From Achromobacter sp. AONIH1 (GTDB lineage Bacteria > Pseudomonadota > Gammaproteobacteria > Burkholderiales > Burkholderiaceae_B), in NCBI RefSeq assembly GCF_002902905.1, contig NZ_CP026124.1:5084001-5148000 (forward strand): 64,000 nucleotides of DNA. Reading direction: 5' to 3'. This document shows positions 1 to 7,778 of the stretch, piece after piece. Numbering within the stretch: position 1 is the stretch's first letter; every line of letters begins with the position of its first letter. The translations under genes and the position numbers were made by a program. The notes under the pieces were generated by a model, which saw only the letters and a program-made list of their open reading frames with translations, was not told where the DNA came from and did not search any database.

Positions 1-205
1 CGATGGCCTGCGGCACGTAACGGGCCGGCGTCTGGGTACGGGTGGCGGTGGTGACCTGCGGCACGCGCGGATCGTCGACGCTCTGGCCTTCGACGCTGAT
101 GGGCTGCAATTGCGCGGTCTGCGCGTGGACGGAAACAAAGGGGATGGCGTGCAGAGCCAGGGCCACGCCCAGGGTCAGGGCGCGCGGCTTGAAGAGAACG
201 TGCAT
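1..205 (-). CDS. TonB-dependent siderophore receptor, N-terminal fragment
   Basis: Only the first 68 codons are in the window; the gene runs off the left edge. The start is the ATG at 205. The product begins with a typical Sec signal peptide (MHVLFKPRALTLGVALALHA, cleavage expected after VSVHA). It continues with a QLQPISVEGQ stretch, like the N-terminal region of outer-membrane ferric-siderophore receptors, and then a TRTQTPARYVPQAI stretch resembling the start of the plug domain. Such receptors import iron chelates across the outer membrane using TonB energy. The candidate Fur box upstream supports iron regulation. The ligand cannot be told from this fragment. Confidence 0.75.
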   Translation of the reverse strand, partial: MHVLFKPRALTLGVALALHAIPFVSVHAQTAQLQPISVEGQSVDDPRVPQVTTATRTQTPARYVPQAI

Positions 206-245
206 GGTGCGAGCTGCGGTGGTGAGTAGGTCTTATCGAGACGGA

Positions 246-275
246 ATATTATCGAGAATCACTTTCATTCGTAAA
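246..275 (-). promoter_or_regulatory. Candidate Fur-regulated promoter of the TonB receptor
   Basis: On the minus strand a -35-like TTTACG (270-275) and a -10-like TAATAT (246-251) are separated by 18 bp. A Fur-box-like stretch, GAAAGTGATTCTCGATAAT (266 down to 248), lies over the spacer and -10 and matches the classic 19-bp Fur consensus at 11 positions. The position fits repression by iron-loaded Fur. The match is moderate, so this is a prediction. Confidence 0.45.
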
Positions 276-649
276 TAAGAACCTTCTCATAACTAATACC
301 CCGCGCGCGCCTCGTTGCGGATGGACAACAGCCGTCCATCCTCCTCCCGGCCGTCGATCGTCCGGCGCACGCGGTCCTCCCCCATCCGCACGAGTACGCC
401 GCCGATGCCCGCCGCGCCCTTCGATACCCGCAAACTCGCGAGGGCCCTCATCCCTTGCGCCCAGGCCGTCCTCGTCCGATCGGCCGAGCCTGGACGCAAC
501 GAGGCCGGCACGCGCCGATGCACTCGGGTCTTTGGCCTACACGCAAGCATGGCCACACGGAGGAGCGAAGCATGAGGCGGGCAGGAAAGGCTCTGTATTA
601 GGCTGGCCCCGCAGTACTCCGACTCACCTTCATCGATTGGACGACAGCA
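276..649. other. Intergenic region without a confident gene
   Basis: Together with the promoter, about 440 bp separate the TonB receptor from rpfF. Open frames exist on both strands but none has a ribosome-binding site plus a recognisable product; the longest runs antisense into rpfF. The last part should hold the rpfF promoter, but I see no clear -35/-10 pair. Confidence 0.5.
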
Positions 650-1534
650 ATGAATCAACTCATGCATCCGGACTGCCATCCTTTTGCCCAAGCTGGCAAC
701 CTGAAACAGATCTCCGCCTACTACGAGGAGGGACGACGCGTCATATGGATGATGCTGCGGGCCCAGCCGCGGCCCTGCTTCAACCATGAATTGATAGACG
801 AGATCATGACGCTGGCCCGCGCCGCCAAGGACTCCGGGCTGCCCATCGACTTCTGGGTAACGGGCTCACTGATCCCGCAGATCTACAACGTGGGCGGCGA
901 CCTGAACTTCTTTTCCGAAGCGATCCGGGGCGGCCGGCGCGAGGCTTTGCGCGCCTACGCGCGCGCCTGCGTCGATTGCGTGCACGCCGCCAGCCGCGGC
1001 TTCGACACCGGCGCGATCTCGCTGGCCATGATCGAGGGCACCGCGCTGGGCGGCGGCTTCGAGGCCGCGCTGGCGCACCATTTCGTGCTGGCGCAGAACA
1101 ATGCCCGCATGGGCTTTCCCGAAATGGCCTTCAACCTCTTCCCCGGCATGGGCGGCTATTCGCTGGTGGCGCGGCGCTCGGGCATGCGGCTGGCCGAAGA
1201 ACTGATCGGCACCGGCGAGTCGCACACGGCCGAGTGGTTCCAGGCGCGCGGCCTGGTCGACGTGCTGTTCGAGCCGGGCGACGCCTACAAGGCCACGCGC
1301 ACCTTCATCGACGTGCTGCGGCCCAAGCTCAACGGCACGCGCGCCATGTTGCGCGCGCGCCAGCGCGTGCTGCGGCTGTCGCGCTCGGAACTGATGGACA
1401 TCACCGAGGATTGGGTCGAGGCCGCCTTCTCCATCGACCCGAAGGACCGCGCCTACATGGAGCGGCTGGTCATTGCGCAGAACCGGCGCAGCGCCGCCGG
1501 GCCGGAGGCCGGCATGGAAGCCACCATGCATTGA
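650..1534 (+). CDS. rpfF: RpfF, DSF-family signal synthase (crotonase fold)
   Basis: This 294-residue crotonase-superfamily enzyme is expected to make a cis-2-unsaturated fatty acid quorum signal (DSF/BDSF type) from acyl-ACP by combined dehydratase and thioesterase activity. The family signature is clear: NVGGDLNFF near residues 80-88 and IEGTALGGGFEAALAHH near 128-144. GFPEMAFNLFPGMGG follows near 155-169. Glu138 and Glu158 fall where the two catalytic glutamates of Xanthomonas RpfF (141 and 161) are found. The length matches the family. It is convergent with rpfR, which encodes the matching receptor, as in Burkholderia. The signal chain length cannot be read from sequence. Confidence 0.9.
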   Translation: MNQLMHPDCHPFAQAGNLKQISAYYEEGRRVIWMMLRAQPRPCFNHELIDEIMTLARAAKDSGLPIDFWVTGSLIPQIYNVGGDLNFFSEAIRGGRREALRAYARACVDCVHAASRGFDTGAISLAMIEGTALGGGFEAALAHHFVLAQNNARMGFPEMAFNLFPGMGGYSLVARRSGMRLAEELIGTGESHTAEWFQARGLVDVLFEPGDAYKATRTFIDVLRPKLNGTRAMLRARQRVLRLSRSELMDITEDWVEAAFSIDPKDRAYMERLVIAQNRRSAAGPEAGMEATMH

Positions 1535-1582
1535 GCGCCCGCGCGGCGGCGGGCGCGTGCAGGCGCCGGGGCGACCCGGCGC
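1535..1582. terminator. Two GC hairpins between convergent rpfF and rpfR
   Basis: Two 8-bp inverted repeats follow each other: GCGCCCGC/GCGGGCGC (1535-1542 with 1549-1556) and GCGCCGGG/CCCGGCGC (1563-1570 with 1575-1582, loop GCGA). They fill the gap between the two stop codons. There is no T tract, so if they stop transcription it would not be a canonical intrinsic terminator. Confidence 0.35.
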
Positions 1583-1588
1583 ACGCGC

Positions 1589-3598
1589 TCAGGCGATCAG
1601 GTGCAGCCGACGCCGCCGCGCCAGCCATTCGGTGAACTCGGCCGCCGGCATGGGCTTGGCGTACAGATAGCCCTGCTTTGCATCCACGCCCAGGGTGTCG
1701 AGGAAGGCGGTTTCCTCGGACGTCTCGACGCCCTCGGCGATCACCTTCAGCTCCAGCGTGCGCGCCACCGTCACGATGGCGCGCGCCAGCGCCTGCGAGA
1801 CCGGGTTCTCGTTGACCCCGCGCACGAAGCTGGCGTCCAGCTTGATCGCGTCCAGCGGGATGCGCGCCAGCTGCGACAGCGAGGAATAGCCGGTGCCGAA
1901 GTCGTCCAGGTGCACCCGCGCGCCCAGCTTGCGGAACTGCTTGATCAGCTCGATGGCCGAATGCTCGTCCTCGATCAGGCAGCTCTCGGTGAGTTCGATG
2001 TCCAGCATGCAGGGATCCAGGCCGGCGTCGGACAGCGCGCTCATGAACTCGCTGACCAGGCCCTTGTCCTCGAGCTGGCGCGCCGAGACGTTGACCGCGA
2101 CGCGGATGTTCAGGCCCTCGCGCTTCCAGGCGGCCGCCTGGCGCGCGGCCTCGCGCATGACCCACACGCCCAGCGGCGCGATCAACCCCGAATCCTCGGC
2201 GTAGGGAATGAAGGCGCCGGGGCCGACCATGCCGCGCTCGGGCGACTTACAGCGCAGCAGGGCCTCGACCCCGTCCAGCTCGCCGGTGCGGCCGGACAGC
2301 TTGGGCTGGTAGTGCAGCATCAGGTGGCCGTCGGCCATGGCCTTGCGCAGATTGGTGTCCAGCCACACGTAATCGGCGTTGCGGCGGTCCATCTCGGGCA
2401 GGAACACGCGATAGGTGTGGCGCCCCGATTCCTTGGCCACGTACATGGCGATGTCGGCGCTGCGCACCACGCTGTCCAGGTCGGCGCCATGTTCGGGATA
2501 CATGGCGATGCCGATCGAGCAGCTGGTGTAGACCTCGATCAGCCCCTGGCGGAACGGCTCGCGCAGCCGCTCGATGATGCGTTGCGAGGTCGCCTCCAGC
2601 TCGTGGACTTCGGCGCCCTCCTGCAGCACGATGAACTCGTCGCCGCCCAGCCGCGCCAGCGTCTGTCCTTCGGCCAGGCAGCCGGAAATGGCCAGCGCCA
2701 CCGCCTTGAGCAGCTGGTCGCCGAAGCCATGGCCGTAGTGGTCGTTGATGCGCTTGAAGTTGTCCAGGTCCAGGAACAGCACGCCGCCGCGCCCGCCCTC
2801 GCCCGCCGAGAGCGCCGCCTGCAGCTGCGCGGTGATGGCATGGCGGTTGGGCAGATTGGTCAGCACGTCGGTGTTGGCCAGCACGCGCAGGCGTTCCTGG
2901 GCCTGCCGCTCCTCGGTGATGTCGGTGCCCGAACAGATCAGATAGACGCGCTTTTCGCCGCTACCGCTGGTGACGAACTTGTTGCGGAACAGAAACAGCC
3001 TCGGGCCCTTGACCGTGTTGATCAGGCGCTCGACCTCGTAGGACTGGCCGTTGCGGTAGAAGGCGGCGATGTTGCGGCGGGAGGCCGAGGCCTCCTCGCG
3101 GGTCATGAACATGTCGAACACGCTGCGCCCGACGATGTCCTGCTCGCGCTTGCCGGTGTATTCCTCGCTCAGCTTGTTGAAGCGCTGCACCCGGCCGTGC
3201 TGGTCGACGATGACGATGACCGAGTTGGCCTGCGACACCACGGTCTCGGCGAAGGACAGGCCCTCGACCAGGTCCTTGGCCACCGATTCGGTGTCCGAGT
3301 AGGCCGACGCGGTGCCGGCCCATTCCTTGGGATTGATCTTGCGCCCGACCAGGTGCAGGCCGATGGGCTCGCCATACAGCTTGACCTCGATGCGCAGGCT
3401 GGAGGTGATGCCGGTCAGGTCGCGGATGGCGGCGGCCTGCTCCGGGCTCAGCGCCGTGGCGATATTGGCCGCGCCCTTGATCGCGGACAGCTCGAAGGCA
3501 TCGCTATCGCTCGCCAGCCGCCAATATGGGCTGTGCGTGCCGAAGTATTGGTACAGGAGCGACCTGTCGTCCTGATTGTCGTCCTGGAAATCGGCCAT
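1589..3598 (-). CDS. rpfR: RpfR-like BDSF receptor: FI domain-PAS-GGDEF-EAL c-di-GMP enzyme
   Basis: This 669-residue protein links the RpfF signal to cyclic-di-GMP turnover. Residues 1-100 form the N-terminal RpfF-interaction region seen in RpfR/PdeR proteins, and a PAS domain (about 110-230) should bind the fatty-acid signal. A GGDEF domain (about 240-400, LARLGGDEF at 318-322) and an EAL domain (about 415-665, EAL at 445-447, with DDFGTGYSS and EGVET motifs) follow. Both catalytic motifs look intact; no RxxD inhibitory site precedes GGDEF. I chose the ATG at 3598 because GGGGGAAG lies just upstream; an in-frame ATG at 3640 has no such site. In characterised RpfR proteins signal binding stimulates c-di-GMP hydrolysis. 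Confidence 0.9.
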   Translation of the reverse strand: MADFQDDNQDDRSLLYQYFGTHSPYWRLASDSDAFELSAIKGAANIATALSPEQAAAIRDLTGITSSLRIEVKLYGEPIGLHLVGRKINPKEWAGTASAYSDTESVAKDLVEGLSFAETVVSQANSVIVIVDQHGRVQRFNKLSEEYTGKREQDIVGRSVFDMFMTREEASASRRNIAAFYRNGQSYEVERLINTVKGPRLFLFRNKFVTSGSGEKRVYLICSGTDITEERQAQERLRVLANTDVLTNLPNRHAITAQLQAALSAGEGGRGGVLFLDLDNFKRINDHYGHGFGDQLLKAVALAISGCLAEGQTLARLGGDEFIVLQEGAEVHELEATSQRIIERLREPFRQGLIEVYTSCSIGIAMYPEHGADLDSVVRSADIAMYVAKESGRHTYRVFLPEMDRRNADYVWLDTNLRKAMADGHLMLHYQPKLSGRTGELDGVEALLRCKSPERGMVGPGAFIPYAEDSGLIAPLGVWVMREAARQAAAWKREGLNIRVAVNVSARQLEDKGLVSEFMSALSDAGLDPCMLDIELTESCLIEDEHSAIELIKQFRKLGARVHLDDFGTGYSSLSQLARIPLDAIKLDASFVRGVNENPVSQALARAIVTVARTLELKVIAEGVETSEETAFLDTLGVDAKQGYLYAKPMPAAEFTEWLARRRRLHLIA

Positions 3599-3809
3599 TG
3601 TCTTCCCCCGCGCCGTCTTGGAATGGCTCGCAAAATACATTACGGCCTAGCCAAGCCGGGGTCAACCACTATATGAGAAAGCAACGCTTCCGGCCAGCCT
3701 CGAGGGGGGTGCGCGAGAGCCGGCCCGGGCTTGCGCCTAACACGAACGTGTTGCAAGCCTTTGCTGGCGGAGGCCGCCGGAAGCCCCGGAAGCGCCCGCC
3801 GCGATCCGC

Positions 3810-4805
3810 TTATTCCGGCTTGACGCCGGCCTCGTCGATCACCTTGGTCCAGCGCGCCACTTCGGCCGACACCCGCGCGCCGGCGTCGGCCGGCGTGGTC
3901 CAGGTGGCGATCGCGCCCTGGTTCAGCAGCGAGGCCTTCACGTCCGGCTTGGCCAGGATCTTCTTCAGCTCGCCGTTCAGACGCTCGACGACCGGCGCCG
4001 GGGTGCCGGCGGGCGCGACGATGCCGAACATGGAGCTGACTTCGAAATCCTTGAGCCCGGCCTCGGCGGCGGTGGGCGTGTCGGGCAGCGCCGGCACGCG
4101 CTCGGCCGAGGTCACCGCCAGCGCGCGCAGCTTGCCGGCCTTGATGCTGCCCTGGGCGGCGGGCACGGTTTCGATCATGCTCAGCACCTGGCCGCCCATC
4201 AGGTCGGTCATGGCCGGGCCGCTGCCCTTGTACGGCACGTGCAGGATGTCCACGCCGGCGGCGCGCTTGAACATCTCGCCGGCCAGGTGCTGGGGCGAGC
4301 CGTTGCCGGCCGAGCCCATGGTGATGTAGCCCGGCTTGGACTTGGCCAGGGCGATCAGCTGCGACAGGCTGGTGGCCTGCACGGAAGGATTGACCACGAA
4401 CACCAGCGGCACGGTGCCGACGATGGACACCGGCGCGAAGCTCTTCTCGACGTCGTAGGTGACGCGGCCGCGATACAGGGCGGCATTGATGGAATGACTG
4501 GTCAGCGCGCCCATCAGCAGGGTGTAGCCGTCGGCCGGCGCCTTGGCGACCTGATCGGCGCCGATATTGCCGGCCGCGCCCGCGCGGTTCTCCACGACCA
4601 CCGTCTGTCCCAGCGCGCCGGTCAGCTCCTGGGCCAGCACGCGGCCGATCACGTCGGTGGCGCCGCCGGGGGGATAGGGCACGATCAGCCGTATCGGCTT
4701 GTCCGGGTAGGCGTCGGCGGCCAGGGCCGGGACGGACGCGCCGGCGCACACGGCCAGCAGGGAAAGCAGCACGGCGCGGCGCGCGCCGCTGGCGATAACG
4801 GGCAT
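3810..4805 (-). CDS. Bug-family tripartite tricarboxylate transporter receptor
   Basis: This 331-residue periplasmic solute receptor belongs to the Bug (TctC-like) family, which is greatly expanded in Bordetella and Achromobacter. A Sec signal peptide ends near residue 29 (VPALA/AD). It is followed by the family hallmark YPDKPIRLIVPYPPGGATD, then VVENRAGAAGNIG and HVPYKGSGPAMTDL. No TctA/TctB membrane genes are adjacent, which is common for orphan Bug receptors. It is divergent from the sugar-acid dehydratase gene, so it may capture that enzyme's substrate or a related carboxylate. The ligand is not predictable from sequence. Confidence 0.92.
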   Translation of the reverse strand: MPVIASGARRAVLLSLLAVCAGASVPALAADAYPDKPIRLIVPYPPGGATDVIGRVLAQELTGALGQTVVVENRAGAAGNIGADQVAKAPADGYTLLMGALTSHSINAALYRGRVTYDVEKSFAPVSIVGTVPLVFVVNPSVQATSLSQLIALAKSKPGYITMGSAGNGSPQHLAGEMFKRAAGVDILHVPYKGSGPAMTDLMGGQVLSMIETVPAAQGSIKAGKLRALAVTSAERVPALPDTPTAAEAGLKDFEVSSMFGIVAPAGTPAPVVERLNGELKKILAKPDVKASLLNQGAIATWTTPADAGARVSAEVARWTKVIDEAGVKPE

Positions 4806-4884
4806 GTAGGTCTCCTGCCGGGATGGGTATAAGAATTGGAACGGACGCCCGGCTCGTCAACCGCGCCAGTGTAGGGGCCATGAC

Positions 4885-4900
4885 CTGATTGAAGAATCAG
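4885..4900. promoter_or_regulatory. Inverted repeat in the Bug/dehydratase divergent promoter
   Basis: CTGATT-GAAG-AATCAG is a perfect 6-bp inverted repeat with a 4-bp spacer in the AT-rich 244-bp region between the Bug receptor and the dehydratase. It is a candidate operator for the GntR regulator encoded at 6918-7601. No other evidence supports it. Confidence 0.35.
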
Positions 4901-5002
4901 AATTTTTCTATCGACTGATCTACCAATCAAATCAATAAAAAGACCGCATCAAAGCGCTTGCGGGCCAGTTTCCCAGGTGGCTATGATCTCGGACTCGGAT
5001 TA

Positions 5003-5018
5003 TCAATAATATTATTGA
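5003..5018. promoter_or_regulatory. 16-bp perfect palindrome upstream of the dehydratase gene
   Basis: TCAATAATATTATTGA is a perfect palindrome 31 bp before the dehydratase start codon. It stands out in very GC-rich surroundings. Its size and position suit an operator for the FCD-type GntR repressor encoded downstream of the dehydratase. Confidence 0.45.
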
Positions 5019-5049
5019 GATCAAAACCCCGGCCTGACAGAGAACGACG

Positions 5050-6834
5050 ATGACGGACAAGACCAAGGGAACGCCCACGCCGGCGCAGGCGCAAGCCGCC
5101 GGACCAACCCCAGCGCAAGGCCCCCAGGGCGTGGCGCGCGGCCTGACCAACTATGGCGACACGGGCTTTTCCCTGTTCCTGCGCAAGGCCTTCATCAAGG
5201 GCGCCGGCTACACCGACGACGCGCTGTCACGCCCCATCATCGGCATCGTCAACACCGGCAGCAGCTACAACCCATGCCACGGCAACGCGCCGCAGCTGAT
5301 CGAGGCAGTCAAGCGCGGCGTGATGCTGGCCGGCGGACTGCCGATGGACTTCCCCACCATCTCGGTGCACGAGAGCTTCTCGCAGCCGACCAGCATGTAC
5401 CTGCGCAACCTCATGTCCATGGACACCGAGGAAATGATCCGCGCGCAGCCCATGGACGCCGTGGTGCTGATCGGCGGCTGCGACAAGACGGTGCCGGCCC
5501 AGCTCATGGGCGCGGCCTCGGCGGGCGTGCCGGCGATCCAGCTGGTGACCGGCTCGATGCTGACCGGATCGCATCGCGGCGAGCGCGTCGGCGCCTGCAC
5601 CGACTGCCGCCGCTACTGGGGCCGCTACCGCGCCGAGGAGATCGACGCCGAGGAAATCGCCGACGTCAACAACCAGCTGGTGGCCAGCGTGGGCACCTGT
5701 TCGGTGATGGGCACGGCCAGCACCATGGCCTGCCTGACCGAGGCGCTGGGCATGATGGTGGCCGGCGGCGCGTCGGCCCCGGCCGTCACCGCCGACCGCG
5801 TGCGCGTGGCCGAGCACACCGGCGCCAGCGCCGTGGCGCTGGCCCGATCGCGCCTGACGCCCGATCGCATCATCACCGGCAAGTCCATCGAGAACGCGCT
5901 GCGCGTGCTGCTGGCCATCGGCGGCTCGACCAATGGCATCGTCCACCTGACCGCCATCGCCGGCCGACTGGGCATCGACATCGATCTGGCCGGCCTGGAC
6001 CGCATGAGCCGCGAGACGCCGGTGCTGGTGGACCTGAAGCCCTCGGGCCAGCACTACATGGAAGACTTCCACCACGCCGGCGGCATGCCCGCGCTGCTGC
6101 GCGAGCTGCGGCCGCTGCTGCACCTGGACGCGCTGACGGTCTCGGGCCGCACGCTGGGCGAGGAACTGGACGACGCGCCCGCGCCCTTCCCCCAGGACGT
6201 GATCCGCAGCCCGGCCGCGCCCATCTATCCGGTGGGCGGCCTGGCGGTGCTGCGCGGCAACCTGGCGCCAGGCGGCGCCATCATCAAGCAGTCGGCCGCC
6301 AACCCGGCGCTGATGGAACACGAAGGCCGCGCGGTGGTGTTCGAGGACGCCGAGGACATGGCCCGCCGCATCGACGACGACGCGCTGGACGTGACCGCCC
6401 AGGACATCCTGGTGCTCAAGCGCATCGGTCCGACCGGCGCCCCCGGCATGCCCGAGGCCGGCTACATGCCAATCCCCAGGAAGCTGGCGCGGGCCGGCGT
6501 CAAGGACATGGTGCGCATCTCCGACGGCCGCATGAGCGGCACGGCGGCCGGCACCATCGTGCTGCACGTCACGCCCGAGGCCGCCATCGGCGGGCCGCTG
6601 GCCTATGTGCAGAATGGCGACCGCATCCGCCTGTCGGTGGCGCGTCGCGAGATCGCGCTGCTGGTGGACGACGCCGAGCTGGCGCGCCGCATGGCGGCCG
6701 CGCCCGTCACGCGTCCCACGGCCGAGCGCGGCTACCGCAAACTCTTCATGCAGACCGTGACGCAGGCCGATCAGGGTGTGGATTTCGACTTCCTGCGCGC
6801 CGGCGCCACCCGGGATACCGTGCCCAAGCCGTAG
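5050..6834 (+). CDS. IlvD/Edd-family dehydratase, probable sugar-acid (aldonate) dehydratase
   Basis: This 594-residue enzyme removes water from a 2,3-dihydroxy acid using an Fe-S cluster. Cys76 (NPCHGN), Cys144 (GGCDKT) and Cys217 (GTCSVMG) are the expected cluster ligands; Lys145 next to the second is the usual carbamylated metal-site lysine. GRMSGTAAG near residue 495 carries the catalytic serine. VGACTDCRRYWGRYRAEEID is typical of the pentonate/aldonate dehydratase subgroup rather than of IlvD itself. The catabolic setting, with a Bug receptor upstream and a GntR regulator downstream, also argues for sugar-acid catabolism and not branched-chain amino acid synthesis. The exact substrate (arabinonate, xylonate or other) is unknown. 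Confidence 0.85.
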   Translation: MTDKTKGTPTPAQAQAAGPTPAQGPQGVARGLTNYGDTGFSLFLRKAFIKGAGYTDDALSRPIIGIVNTGSSYNPCHGNAPQLIEAVKRGVMLAGGLPMDFPTISVHESFSQPTSMYLRNLMSMDTEEMIRAQPMDAVVLIGGCDKTVPAQLMGAASAGVPAIQLVTGSMLTGSHRGERVGACTDCRRYWGRYRAEEIDAEEIADVNNQLVASVGTCSVMGTASTMACLTEALGMMVAGGASAPAVTADRVRVAEHTGASAVALARSRLTPDRIITGKSIENALRVLLAIGGSTNGIVHLTAIAGRLGIDIDLAGLDRMSRETPVLVDLKPSGQHYMEDFHHAGGMPALLRELRPLLHLDALTVSGRTLGEELDDAPAPFPQDVIRSPAAPIYPVGGLAVLRGNLAPGGAIIKQSAANPALMEHEGRAVVFEDAEDMARRIDDDALDVTAQDILVLKRIGPTGAPGMPEAGYMPIPRKLARAGVKDMVRISDGRMSGTAAGTIVLHVTPEAAIGGPLAYVQNGDRIRLSVARREIALLVDDAELARRMAAAPVTRPTAERGYRKLFMQTVTQADQGVDFDFLRAGATRDTVPKP

Positions 6835-6917
6835 CGGCCGGCCCGCGCCAACCCGCTGCACGCGCCTAGATCACAGCCCGAACGTCACCGCCCGAACCCC
6901 CAGCCCGACCGCCGATC

Positions 6918-7601
6918 ATGAACGCCATCTCCCCCGACGACCACGCAGAACCCGCCGCCGACGCGCTCGCGGACGCCCTGGCCGAGCTGGAAGAGGACAT
7001 CGTCTTCGGACGCCTGCACCCGCGCCAGCGCCTGACCGAGGACGAGCTGATGGAGCGCTTCGGCCTCAAGCGCCACGCGGTGCGCCAGATCCTGGCCGAG
7101 CTGGAAGCGCTGGGCGCGGTGGAGAAAAAGCGCAATATCGGCGCGGTGGTGCGCGCCTTCTCGGCGCGCGAGGTCATGGAGCTGTACGCGCTGCGGCAAG
7201 TGCTGGAGGTGCATGCCGCCAGCCAGATCCCGCTGCCCGTGCCGCAGGCGCGGCTGGCGGCGCTGGTGGCCGTGCAGCGCGAACACGATGCGGCGGTCGC
7301 CGACGGCGACGCGCGCCGCGTGTTCCGCAGCAACCAGCGCTTTCATCGCGAGCTTTTCGGCTTGCTGGACAACACGGTGCTGGGCCAGGCCATCGAGGAA
7401 TACGCGCGCCGCACCCATCCCATCCGCTTCGGCTCGCTGGCATCGCCCGGCTATCGCGAACGCGCGCGCCAGGAGCACTGGGCTATGATCCACGCCCTGC
7501 GCGATGGCGACCGCGACGCCTTGATGGCGCTCTGCCGCGACCACCTGCTGCCATCGCGGGACGCCTATCTGGCGTCGGAACGGGCCCGGCTCGGCGCCTA
7601 G
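6918..7601 (+). CDS. GntR-family (FCD subfamily) transcriptional regulator
   Basis: This 227-residue regulator has a winged helix-turn-helix at about residues 20-80 (LTEDELMERFGLKRHAVRQILAELEALGAV). An all-helical FCD ligand-binding domain follows (about 85-215, with FRSNQRFHRELF). It lies 83 bp behind the dehydratase and probably senses its substrate or product, acting on the palindromes upstream of 5050. The TAG stop codon (7599-7601) lies in the left end of a long palindromic element, so that element may have trimmed or replaced the original 3' end; the protein is nevertheless full length for the family. Confidence 0.88.
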   Translation: MNAISPDDHAEPAADALADALAELEEDIVFGRLHPRQRLTEDELMERFGLKRHAVRQILAELEALGAVEKKRNIGAVVRAFSAREVMELYALRQVLEVHAASQIPLPVPQARLAALVAVQREHDAAVADGDARRVFRSNQRFHRELFGLLDNTVLGQAIEEYARRTHPIRFGSLASPGYRERARQEHWAMIHALRDGDRDALMALCRDHLLPSRDAYLASERARLGA

Positions 7602-7763
7602 TGTGCTGTCCCGCAGATACGCCCGCACGAAATCCACCCCTAGCCGCCATGGCGTCGTTGCAAATCCTCGCGATACCTACGGGTATCGCTGCGGTTTGCG
7701 CCTAGCCCTGACGTCTATGGATGAATTTCGTCATGCGGACGTACCTACGGGACAGCACACTAG
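7598..7763. repeat. 166-bp imperfect palindrome, MITE-like, with CTAG at both ends
   Basis: The outer arms are identical for 15 bases: CTAGTGTGCTGTCCC (7598-7612) and its exact reverse complement at 7749-7763. Similarity continues inward with a few mismatches and gaps through nearly the whole element, to a tip near 7676-7681 (GCGATACC facing GGTATCGC). The transcript would fold into one long hairpin. Flanking CTAG copies with TGTG...CACA ends resemble a transposon end plus target duplication. It lies between convergent gntR and dctM genes and could also end transcription from both sides. No transposase is present. Confidence 0.75.
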
Positions 7764-7778
7764 CCCGCCCCTGCCCTG

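Noticed and set aside
293..787. A 164-codon minus-strand frame in the gap before rpfF
   Set aside because: It overlaps the start of rpfF, lacks a ribosome-binding site and has no recognisable domain.
1601..3676. A 691-codon open frame on the plus strand opposite rpfR
   Set aside because: It is an antisense shadow of a GC-rich gene: no ribosome-binding site, low-complexity His/Gln/Arg/Ala-rich product, and the opposite strand encodes clear PAS-GGDEF-EAL domains.
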